A stretch of DNA of 11,680 nucleotides from NCBI GenBank assembly GCA_002427015.1, contig DIPE01000101.1, forward strand, positions 926 to 12,605, in the 5' to 3' direction. Each line of letters starts with the position of its first letter. Positions within the stretch are counted from its first letter, which is position 1. This stretch comes from Firmicutes bacterium UBA5496. GTDB taxonomy: Bacteria; Bacillota; Proteinivoracia; UBA4975. A program made the translations under genes and the position numbers. This document shows, in pieces, positions 5,486 to 11,680 of this stretch. Under the pieces are notes generated by a model. It made no database searches, was not told where the DNA came from, and saw only the letters and a program-made list of their open reading frames with translations.

Positions 5486-6316
5486 CTAGGCTCTGGGATG
5501 GCTGTGAGCATAAACAGCTTTAAGTCTTTCTCGGGTCACATGGGTATAGATTTGAGTGGATGACAGACTTGAGTGACCCAGCAGTTCCTGGACTGTCCTG
5601 AGATCAGCGCCGTTTTCCAGCATATGTGTCGCAAAGCTATGGCGGATGACATGGGGAGATACTGAACGCATAAGGGATAAGCGTTGACAGTATTTGGACA
5701 AAATCCATCTCACTCCCCTTTGTCCCAAGGGATTGCCTTTGTTGTTGAGCCAAATGCTTTGACTGGGATGAGACAAAAGTTTTGGACGCCCTTCTCGGAG
5801 ATACTGCTCCAGTCTTGTTATTGCCATCTGGTGCACCGGCAGCAGGCGCTGTTTATTGCCCTTGCCAGTGACAAGTATCTGGCAGTTTTCCTGCCGAAAG
5901 TCGCTGAGTTCCATAGCGACTAATTCTCCAACCCGAATACCGGTGGCATAAAGCAATTCCAGAAGCGCTCTGTCCCTTAAACCCAAGGGACTGGCATCAG
6001 GCAAGTCCAAAAGAGCGGCTACAGTATCGGGATACAGGAAAAAAGGCAGGGGTCTGCCAAACTTAGGCGTGCGGATAGACTTGGCCGGATTATCTCCGGC
6101 ATCAGCCAAATGGCAATAGTGGAAAAAGCTGCGTATAGCTGCCAGTTTTCTGGCGGCGCTGCGTTTGGAACAGCCCCGAGACTGGACAAGGGCCAAAAAT
6201 CTGCGGATATCGTTGCGATCAGCAGTTTCCGGCTTGTCAGGTAGAGAACACAAAAATTCAGTAACATCGTGCTGGTAAGCCTTGACAGTTTCGGGGGAGT
6301 ATCCATTTACTTTCAA
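5486..6316 (-). CDS. xerC: XerC-type tyrosine recombinase (start region uncertain, possibly frameshifted)
   Basis: XerC-type recombinases resolve chromosome dimers at dif during cell division. The catalytic set is complete (numbered from the TTG at 6316): Arg128 in ATGIRVGE, Lys152 in VTGKGNKQR, His222 and Arg225 in PHVIRHS, His248 in LLGHSS and nucleophile Tyr257. Residues 1-75 form the SAM-like core-binding domain. The 276 residues are about 20 short of the usual length. The TTG has no ribosome binding site, and in-frame codons upstream still read like XerC (EYVQWLKVNGYSPET) back to a stop at 6349-6347. A well-placed ATG (6345) with a good ribosome binding site is one base out of frame. The position between trmFO and codY equals codV of B. 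subtilis, so orthology is likely. Function depends on whether the start lesion is real. Confidence 0.9.
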   Translation of the reverse strand: MKVNGYSPETVKAYQHDVTEFLCSLPDKPETADRNDIRRFLALVQSRGCSKRSAARKLAAIRSFFHYCHLADAGDNPAKSIRTPKFGRPLPFFLYPDTVAALLDLPDASPLGLRDRALLELLYATGIRVGELVAMELSDFRQENCQILVTGKGNKQRLLPVHQMAITRLEQYLREGRPKLLSHPSQSIWLNNKGNPLGQRGVRWILSKYCQRLSLMRSVSPHVIRHSFATHMLENGADLRTVQELLGHSSLSSTQIYTHVTRERLKAVYAHSHPRA

Positions 6317-6342
6317 CCATTGAACATATTCTGCAGCTATCC

Positions 6343-6358
6343 CATCTTAAGCACCCTT
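6343..6358 (-). promoter_or_regulatory. Orphan ribosome binding site and ATG before xerC
   Basis: On the minus strand AAGGGTG (6358-6352) stands 6 bases before an ATG (6345-6343). This ATG reads ATG-GGA-TAG and stops at once. One additional G in the GGG run would join it to the open xerC frame as ATG-GGG-ATA-GCT-GCA. It looks like the original xerC translation start. Confidence 0.6.
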
Positions 6359-6360
6359 TC

Positions 6361-6366
6361 ATTATA
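6361..6366 (-). promoter_or_regulatory. Possible -10 element before xerC-codY
   Basis: A perfect TATAAT (6366-6361) lies in the AT-rich gap between trmFO and xerC on the minus strand. I see no -35 box at 16-18 bases; the closest, TTGTAT, is 20 bases away. It may be a weak internal promoter for xerC-codY or a chance match. Confidence 0.3.
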
Positions 6367-6394
6367 ATAACAAAGTTCAAACAAGAATACAAGA

Positions 6395-7693
6395 TTAGAG
6401 TATCAAATTTTTAGCCCATAAAAGTAGTTTCTTCAGCGAACGTTCGGAATATTTTTGCCGCCTTTGCATTTTATTTAAGTTTTCACCAATTGGCGGCAAA
6501 AGGCCAAAATTGGCGTTCATGGGCTGAAAATCCGAGTTTGGCCTGCTGACATAGGCAGCCATTGCTCCCAGCAGCGTTTCTGGGGGCAATTGTACATCTC
6601 TGCCGGTTAATCTCCCCCACAGACCCAAGGCTGCCACCAGGCCGGAGCCCGTTGATTCCAGATAACCCTCAACTCCTGCCAGCTGTCCGGCCACGCAAAC
6701 CCCGGGGAATTCTTTCAGTTGATAGTTATTTTCCAAAAGACGGGGAGAGTTGATAAAACTGTTTCTATGCATCACTCCGAAGCGGATGAACTCTGCCCCT
6801 TCTAACCCTGGAATCAGGCGAAAGACGCGTTTTTGCTCCCCCCAAACCAGGTTAGTCTGAAAACCTACCATATTGAACATGCTGCTGTTTACATCTTCCC
6901 GCCGCAGCTGCACTACGGCGTAGGGCTGCTTTCCCCTGCGGGGATCAATGAGACCAACGGGTTTAAGGGGACCAAAGACCAATGTCTTAGGCCCCCTCTT
7001 AGCCAGCACTTCTACAGGCAGACAATGCTCAAAATAGATTTCCCCTTCAAACTCTTTTGGCATCACTGTCCTGGCCGCTGTCAGCTCCGAATAAAAGCGG
7101 CTGTACTCCTCGTAGTCCAGGGGGCAGTTTAGATAATCCGCCCCGCCTTTGCCGTAGCGGGAACCCCAAAAAACCTTTGTATGGTCAATGCTCTCAGCCT
7201 CAATAATCGGGGAGGCGGCATCGTAAAAAAAGAACATGTCTTGGCCTAATTTTTCTCTGAGCACCTGTGCCAAACCTGGGTCAGTCAGGGGACCGGTTGC
7301 AATAATCGCCGGGGGTTGGGGAAACTCCGCGCACAGCTCCCGCCGCACCTGGATATTGGCATTTCCCAAGATCTTAGCGGTAATGAGCCCAGCAAATTTC
7401 TCCCGGTCTACTGCCAGCGCTCCCCCCGCCGGCACCTGTGCCGCGTCGGCGCAGGTCATAATCAGAGAATTCAGCTGTCTAAGCTCAGCTTTCAGCAAGC
7501 CGCCGGCGCTGTCAGGATTTAAAGCCCCCAGGGAGTTGCTGCATACCAGCTCCGCCAAATCGCCCCCGGCATGGGCTGGGGTCATTTTTTGGGGCCGCAT
7601 CTCAATTAAACTCACCTTGCACCCCCGAAGCGCCAATTGCCAGGCAGCTTCGCAACCTGCCAATCCGCCGCCAACCACCGTAACCCTATGCAT
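6395..7693 (-). CDS. trmFO: TrmFO, folate/FAD-dependent tRNA (m5U54) methyltransferase
   Basis: TrmFO methylates U54 in the T-loop of tRNA, using 5,10-methylenetetrahydrofolate as carbon donor and FADH2 as reductant. The 432-residue product has the N-terminal dinucleotide-binding motif VVGGGLAGCEAA (residues 6-17). Both catalytic cysteines are present: Cys51 in AELVCSNSLG and Cys224 in YFEHCLPVEV, corresponding to Cys53 and Cys226 of B. subtilis TrmFO. The C-terminal FAD segment reads QLAGVEGYLESTGSG. I chose the ATG at 7693-7691. It places the Rossmann strand at the N-terminus, gives family length, has a purine-rich site upstream (AGGGAAGAG) and overlaps topA by 8 bases (ATGCATAG). An in-frame ATG at 7750 would add 19 unconserved residues. 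The topA-trmFO-xerC order is the B. subtilis one. GidA/MnmG is a distant relative but lacks this pattern and is longer. Confidence 0.96.
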   Translation of the reverse strand: MHRVTVVGGGLAGCEAAWQLALRGCKVSLIEMRPQKMTPAHAGGDLAELVCSNSLGALNPDSAGGLLKAELRQLNSLIMTCADAAQVPAGGALAVDREKFAGLITAKILGNANIQVRRELCAEFPQPPAIIATGPLTDPGLAQVLREKLGQDMFFFYDAASPIIEAESIDHTKVFWGSRYGKGGADYLNCPLDYEEYSRFYSELTAARTVMPKEFEGEIYFEHCLPVEVLAKRGPKTLVFGPLKPVGLIDPRRGKQPYAVVQLRREDVNSSMFNMVGFQTNLVWGEQKRVFRLIPGLEGAEFIRFGVMHRNSFINSPRLLENNYQLKEFPGVCVAGQLAGVEGYLESTGSGLVAALGLWGRLTGRDVQLPPETLLGAMAAYVSRPNSDFQPMNANFGLLPPIGENLNKMQRRQKYSERSLKKLLLWAKNLIL

Positions 7694-9752
7694 TTTTCTC
7701 TTCCCTGATTGCCTTGAATTCACAATCGGGATTGCTGCAGGCCAGGACATTCTTTTTCTCAGCTACCAGCAGAGAATGGCAGCGGGGACACTCTTCGTTC
7801 ACTGGCCGTTTCCAGGAGACAAAATCACAATTGGGGTATTTTTCGCAGCCGTAAAAGGGCCTCCCCTTTTTGCTTCGGCGCTGGACAATGGCTCCGCCGC
7901 ATTTGGGACAAGGCACATTGATCTTATTGAGCAAAGGCTTTGTGTTTTTACATTCGGGATAACCGGGACAGGCCAAAAATTTCCCAAACCTGCCCCTTTT
8001 GATGACCATGTTCCGCCCACAGTGTTCACAAACCTCATCGCTGATTTCATCCTCGATGGTGACCATATCCATTTCCCGCTGGGCCACTTCTACATCTTCT
8101 TTAAATTTGGCATAGAAGTCTGCCACTACCTGCTTCCATTCCAACTTGCCCTCGCCGATGACGTCCAGCCGGTTCTCAAGTTCGGCAGTGAAATCCAGAT
8201 TGAGAATGTCGGGGAAAAATTGCCGCAGGAGATTGTTGACGGTGACTCCCAGTTCTGTGGGCACTAAGGCGGCGTTCTTTTTTTCCGCATAGCCCCTTTG
8301 CAGCAGGGTTTCAATAGTAGGAGCATAGGTGCTGGGCCTGCCGATTTCTTTATTCTCCATTTCTTTGACCAGCAGCGCTTCGCTGTAAGCCGGCGGCGGC
8401 TGCGTAAAATGCTGCTTGGGGAAAACATCGGCGACCTCGGCGGGACTTCCAGCCCTAAGACCTTCAAGGTTCACGCCATCCTTCTCTTTTTCCCCTGCTC
8501 CCTCAGCGGCAGCGAGAAAACCGGGAAAGACCAAGGTCATCTCGGAAGCCACAAAAACCAGATTATCTCCGCTTATGGTGGCCGTCTGCTGTTTGTACAG
8601 GGCCGGCTTCATCTGGCTCATTACAAACCGCTGCCAGATCAAGCGATATAGAGCATACTGCTCTGGGGTCAAAAATGTCTTAATCTCTTCAGGCGCTAAG
8701 GAAACATCTGTGGGGCGGATGGCTTCGTGGGCCTCCTGGGCCCCTTTGCGTGAATGATAGACTGGCGGCGAATCCGGCACGTATGCGGGAGAGAAGCGTG
8801 CGGCCAAGAATTCCCCAGTCGCCTTTTGAATCTCAGGAGATACCCGCACGGAATCAGTGCGCATGTATGTAATCAAACCAGTTGTTCCCCGCTTGCCCAA
8901 GGCAATGCCTTCATATAACTGCTGGGCTATGGACATGGTTTTTCTGGCGCTGAAATTTAATTTGCTCCCTGCCTGTTGCTGCAAAGTGCTGGTGATGAAG
9001 GGAGGCTTGGGCTTCTTTTCTCTGGGCTTGGACGCCAGCTTGCTGAGGACAAAGGCTGTCTCCCGCACCCGCCGGGCCACTGCCGCTGCAGCCTCTTCAT
9101 TGCCTAAAGCCGGTTTTTCCCCGTCGATCTGTGAAAGCATGGCCCGGACCCTGACGGAATCAATCTGAAAATCCCCCTCAATTGTCCAGTATTCCCGGGG
9201 GATAAATCTGTCGATTTCTTCCTGGCGCAGGCAAAGCATATTTAAGGCAGCAGACTGAACCCTACCGGCGCTCAATCCCCTTTTTACCTTTTCCCAAAGG
9301 ATGGGGCTGATTTTATAGCCCACAAGCCGGTCCAAGACCCTTCTGGCCTGCTGGGCATCGACCAAGCTGTAATCTATCTGCCGGGGAACAGTAAAAGCTT
9401 TCTTGATTGCCTGTTTCGTGATTTCATTAAATTCCACCCTGCGGGGAACGGATTCATCCAGCTTAAATTCATTCTGCAAATGCCAGGCAATGGCCTCTCC
9501 TTCCCGGTCGGGGTCAGTTGCCAAATAGACAAAATCAGCCTTAGCTGCAAGTTTACGCAGTTCCGCTAAGATCTTGCCCCGGCCACGGATGGTAATGTAC
9601 TTGACCTGAAAATTCTCTTCCGGTTCCACCCCCAGCTGACTCTTGGGCAAGTCAATGAGATGTCCCATTGACGGCTTGACTGTGTATTTGTTCCCCAGGA
9701 ATTTATTGATTGTCTTTGCTTTTGCAGGTGATTCTACAATAACTAAATTCAA
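7686..9752 (-). CDS. topA: DNA topoisomerase I (type IA)
   Basis: TopA relaxes negative supercoils by passing one strand through a transient single-strand break. The 688-residue product starts with the Toprim domain: Glu7 in VIVESPAKAK and the acidic cluster Asp80, Asp82, Glu84 in LATDPDREGE. The active-site nucleophile is Tyr296 in GLITYMRTDS. Three C-terminal four-cysteine zinc ribbons follow: Cys575/578/595/601, Cys615/618/636/642 and Cys655/658/672/677. Length and layout are those of Firmicutes TopA. The start is a TTG at 9752-9750, with GGAGG 9 bases upstream inside the last dprA codons. The Toprim strand begins at once, so no upstream start is needed. TTG and the dprA stop share four bases (TTGA), so the two genes are probably translationally coupled. 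Confidence 0.97.
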   Translation of the reverse strand: MNLVIVESPAKAKTINKFLGNKYTVKPSMGHLIDLPKSQLGVEPEENFQVKYITIRGRGKILAELRKLAAKADFVYLATDPDREGEAIAWHLQNEFKLDESVPRRVEFNEITKQAIKKAFTVPRQIDYSLVDAQQARRVLDRLVGYKISPILWEKVKRGLSAGRVQSAALNMLCLRQEEIDRFIPREYWTIEGDFQIDSVRVRAMLSQIDGEKPALGNEEAAAAVARRVRETAFVLSKLASKPREKKPKPPFITSTLQQQAGSKLNFSARKTMSIAQQLYEGIALGKRGTTGLITYMRTDSVRVSPEIQKATGEFLAARFSPAYVPDSPPVYHSRKGAQEAHEAIRPTDVSLAPEEIKTFLTPEQYALYRLIWQRFVMSQMKPALYKQQTATISGDNLVFVASEMTLVFPGFLAAAEGAGEKEKDGVNLEGLRAGSPAEVADVFPKQHFTQPPPAYSEALLVKEMENKEIGRPSTYAPTIETLLQRGYAEKKNAALVPTELGVTVNNLLRQFFPDILNLDFTAELENRLDVIGEGKLEWKQVVADFYAKFKEDVEVAQREMDMVTIEDEISDEVCEHCGRNMVIKRGRFGKFLACPGYPECKNTKPLLNKINVPCPKCGGAIVQRRSKKGRPFYGCEKYPNCDFVSWKRPVNEECPRCHSLLVAEKKNVLACSNPDCEFKAIREEKNA

Positions 9753-10846
9753 AGAACTGCACCTCCGTTGCTAGCGCGAATATATTTTTGGCCGGGAATC
9801 CTTTCAATCAACCCCTTTAATTCTAAACCCACTAACCTTGCCAGCACAACCCCGCCCGCAAGCCCAAGCTGGTAACATAGTTCATCCAGGGTGACCCCCT
9901 GCTGATCAATGAGGGCCATAATTGCCTTTTCATCCTTATCGAGAGCCGGAGATTGCCGGGATGATCCTTGCAGAGGCAGATCCAGATGGTACTCTTCCAA
10001 AATATCTGTGGCCGCCAAAACAGGCTTGGCACCCAAGCGAATTAGATTATTGGTGCCGGCGCTCTGGGGGCTGTCGATATTGCCGGGGACCGAAAATACG
10101 TCTCTGCCCTGTTCCAGGGCAAAGCCTACGGTAATCATGGCGCCGCTCTTCATTCCCGCCTCGATTACCAGCACTCCCCGGCAAAGGCCGCTGATGATTC
10201 TGTTGCGGCGGGGAAAATGGTCCGGGCGCGGCTTGGTACCAGGGGGAAACTCACTGACCAGGCAACCCCCGCTTGCTAATATATCCTTTTGCAGCTGGTT
10301 GTTTCCATACGGATAAAACAGGTCTACCCCATTGCCCAAGACTGCAAGGGTATACCCCCCGGCCTCAAGACAGGCTTTATGAGCGCAAGCGTCGATGCCA
10401 ATAGCTAAACCGCTGGCAATGCCCAAGCCAGCCTGACTGAGGGCAGGGATTAACTGTCCCGCTGCCATGCGCCCGTAGCGGGTTGCTTTCCGGGAACCCA
10501 CCACCCCCAGCATATCCTGCTGAGGCAGTTCCCCAACATAGTATAACACTGGCGGCGGGTCATGACATTCCAGCAACAGGCGGGGATAGCCGGAAGACTG
10601 AGGGCAGACAATGTCGATGCCTTTTCGCCGGCACTCATTGGCTTCAGCAATTCCCCGTCCTAAGTCTACTGCCCGCAACATTGAGCCGATAATTTCGGAG
10701 TTTAAGTTCAGCACCTGTGAAAGCAGAGCGCCATTGCCGGCAAAAAAGCTGTCAATACTGCCCAATTCTCTAAATACCGCGGCAATCCGCCGCGGTCCCA
10801 GGTTCGGCACGTAAGTCAGGGCAATCCATTTTTCCACCTCGCCCAT
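9749..10846 (-). CDS. dprA: DprA (Smf), DNA-processing protein
   Basis: DprA binds incoming single-stranded DNA during natural transformation and loads RecA. It is widespread also in bacteria not known to be competent. The 365-residue product has an N-terminal helical region (about 1-70), then the Rossmann-like DprA fold (about 112-280) with VVGSRKATRYG, ASGLAIGIDACAH, LGNGVDLFYPYGN, SEFPPGTKPRPDHFPRRNRIISG and SGAMITVGFALEQGRDVFSVPG. A C-terminal winged helix (about 303-357) covers DEKAIMALI to LIERIPGQKYIR. The start is the ATG at 10846, with GGGGCGG upstream; an in-frame GTG at 10852 sits too close to that site. It is the first gene of the block, with its own promoter upstream. The dprA-topA order is standard in Firmicutes. 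The insertion sequence upstream has left both gene and promoter intact. Confidence 0.96.
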   Translation of the reverse strand: MGEVEKWIALTYVPNLGPRRIAAVFRELGSIDSFFAGNGALLSQVLNLNSEIIGSMLRAVDLGRGIAEANECRRKGIDIVCPQSSGYPRLLLECHDPPPVLYYVGELPQQDMLGVVGSRKATRYGRMAAGQLIPALSQAGLGIASGLAIGIDACAHKACLEAGGYTLAVLGNGVDLFYPYGNNQLQKDILASGGCLVSEFPPGTKPRPDHFPRRNRIISGLCRGVLVIEAGMKSGAMITVGFALEQGRDVFSVPGNIDSPQSAGTNNLIRLGAKPVLAATDILEEYHLDLPLQGSSRQSPALDKDEKAIMALIDQQGVTLDELCYQLGLAGGVVLARLVGLELKGLIERIPGQKYIRASNGGAVL

Positions 10847-10852
10847 ATACAC

Positions 10853-10920
10853 CGCCCCTGTCTTGGAAATTTTCTTTAAGGTATCAGGAAATTAGTCAAT
10901 TGTCAAACAAAAACCCGTTT
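10853..10920 (-). promoter_or_regulatory. Promoter region of dprA (sigma-A type, extended -10)
   Basis: On the minus strand the -35 box TTGACA (10906-10901) is perfect. After 17 bases comes the -10 box TACCTT (10883-10878), weaker but preceded by TGA, that is, an extended -10 (TGn). Transcription should begin near 10872, about 25 bases before the dprA ATG. The IS256-like end lies only about 14 bases upstream of the -35 box, so any older upstream control region has been displaced. Confidence 0.75.
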
Positions 10921-10998
10921 GGATAGTGTCAAATAATGTTCGCAAAAACCAACTCCGTTAATGGGTCATGCTACTTGTAATCGATCTTCCTTAGTTAG
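10921..10998 (-). mobile_element. End of an IS256-family insertion sequence
   Basis: This stretch follows the transposase stop codon and has no coding capacity. Its outer edge, read on the plus strand from 10921, is GGATAGTGTCAAATAATG. That resembles the terminal inverted repeats of IS256-family elements, which often have a GTGTCAA core near the tip. The other end lies outside the window, so neither the inverted repeat nor the target duplication can be confirmed and the exact tip is uncertain by a few bases. It contains no terminator for the transposase gene. Confidence 0.6.
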
Positions 10999-11680
10999 CT
11001 AGATAATCTCTTGTTTAACATAACATCTTCCTGAGGACCAGTCTTCTGCATACTCAATCAAGTATGTAGTAACCAGACGGATGTAAGAGTCCATGCTAGG
11101 AAAGATGCCAACTACTGACGTCCTCCGACGAATCTCTCTATTAAGGCGCTCCAGCATGTTTGTTGAGGAAATCTTGCGGGAGTCTAGCCGATTAAAGTTA
11201 TAGAACTGTAAGGAGTCCTCTAGCCCTGACTCGAGAACCTCTATTGCTCCAGGATACCGGGCTTCGTATGTATCCATTAGAGCGTTAGCGTAGTTCTTTG
11301 CACTGTCAAGATCTGGCTGTAACCAGATTTGCTTTAGCCTCTCAGCGAATACTGCCTTACCTTTGGACGGTAGATGAGCCAAGATGTTCCGCATAAAGTG
11401 AACTTTGCAGCGTTGCCAGCTACAGCCCATGAATGAGGTCTGGATGGCTTTTACAAGCCCCTTGTGGGCATCAGATACTACCAGCCAAGTGTCTTTAAGA
11501 CCACGGTCCTTTAGTCTCTGGAACAGCTCCCTATAGGTTGCTTCAGATTCATCATGCATAGGTTCGATGGCCAGTATGTCGCGTCTGCCGCTTTCATTAA
11601 CTCCGATAACTACCAGGACTGCCATGTTCTTCACATACCGGTCATATCTAATCTTCTCGTATAGTGCATCAACCCATAGG
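10999..11680 (-). CDS. IS256-family (mutator-type) transposase, C-terminal part
   Basis: DDE transposase that moves its own insertion sequence. The reading frame stays open to the right edge; about 227 C-terminal residues are present and an estimated 160-190 N-terminal residues lie outside the window. Visible family marks are LWVDALYEKIRYDRYVKNMA (first catalytic Asp, near the window edge), TWLVVSDAHKGLVKAI (second Asp), WQRCKVHFMRNIL, and NMLERLNREIRRRTSVVGIF (catalytic Glu). The C-terminus has the usual IS256 region MDSYIRLVTTYLIEYAEDW. A GTG at 11634 is internal and not a start. No frameshift or stop is seen, so the element may be active. It points toward dprA, and its end lies next to the dprA promoter. 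It is the only recently mobile DNA in the window. Confidence 0.93.
   Translation of the reverse strand, partial: LWVDALYEKIRYDRYVKNMAVLVVIGVNESGRRDILAIEPMHDESEATYRELFQRLKDRGLKDTWLVVSDAHKGLVKAIQTSFMGCSWQRCKVHFMRNILAHLPSKGKAVFAERLKQIWLQPDLDSAKNYANALMDTYEARYPGAIEVLESGLEDSLQFYNFNRLDSRKISSTNMLERLNREIRRRTSVVGIFPSMDSYIRLVTTYLIEYAEDWSSGRCYVKQEII

Noticed and set aside
7691..7750. Upstream ATG (7750) for trmFO
   Set aside because: It adds 19 residues before the Rossmann strand that the family does not have, overlaps topA by 65 bases and has only a poor ribosome binding site; the ATG at 7693 fits better.
7236..8267. Long open frame (343 codons) on the plus strand across the trmFO/topA junction
   Set aside because: It lies wholly opposite two well-identified genes, its product is rich in Pro/Ser/Ala without any family motif, and no ribosome binding site or promoter supports it. 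It is a by-product of codon use on the other strand.
10868..10882. CodY-box-like sequence (11 of 15) at the dprA transcription start
   Set aside because: The match is as good as the one before cheY, but CodY control of dprA has no supporting context that I know of, and AT-rich promoters give such matches by chance. It also shows how weak an 11 of 15 match is as evidence.
10904..10932. Hybrid promoter made from the outward TTGACA in the insertion sequence end
   Set aside because: With 17-base spacing the -10 would be TGTTTG, which is not a usable box; the native dprA promoter next to it is much better.
1..11680. CRISPR array, toxin-antitoxin, phage defence, retron or biosynthetic cluster
   Set aside because: I looked for repeat-spacer patterns, small gene pairs, reverse transcriptase and nuclease motifs and tRNA-like folds on both strands and saw none. 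Apart from the insertion sequence the window is housekeeping and chemotaxis genes.

Overview
The window reads as chromosomal DNA of a Gram-positive bacterium of the Firmicutes/Bacillota, more likely a clostridial-type lineage than Bacillus itself. The evidence is gene order plus family content. Read on the minus strand, from the right end to the left, the genes run dprA - topA - trmFO - xerC - codY - cheY - cheA - cheW - cheC - cheD - a small membrane protein gene - rpsB. This is the Bacillus subtilis order with blocks missing. hslV/hslU (clpQ/clpY) are absent between xerC and codY. The whole flagellar part of the fla/che operon, cheB and sigD are also absent. CodY, TrmFO, CheC and CheD together support a Firmicutes assignment. 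All genes are on the minus strand. The genus cannot be named from this evidence.

Right end (about 10921-11680): the 3' part of an IS256-family transposase gene and one end of that insertion sequence, facing into the window. It stops just upstream of a good sigma-A-type promoter for dprA.

4724-10846: a housekeeping block. dprA (DNA uptake/processing), topA (topoisomerase I) and trmFO (tRNA m5U54 methylation) are joined by short overlaps. xerC (dimer resolution) and codY (nutrient-sensing global regulator) follow after a small gap. A strong intrinsic terminator closes the block right at the codY stop codon. The xerC start region looks as if it has lost one base.

798-4622: a compact chemotaxis operon, cheY-cheA-cheW-cheC-cheD. 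It holds the signalling core (kinase, coupler, response regulator) and the CheC/CheD pair (CheY-P phosphatase and receptor deamidase). No receptor, methylation gene or flagellar gene is visible. CheC has lost the Asn of one of its two phosphatase sites. The region upstream of cheY holds a CodY-box-like sequence and a weak sigma-D-like promoter match.

1-740: a gene for an unrecognised single-pass membrane protein sits in the slot that swrB (ylxL) occupies in B. subtilis. Next come a near-consensus promoter, a structured leader, and the first 11 full codons of rpsB (ribosomal protein S2).

I do not see a clearly undescribed system. The points most worth a second look are the stripped-down che cluster on an old fla/che scaffold, the xerC start lesion, the CodY-cheY regulatory link, the asymmetric CheC and the rpsB leader structure.
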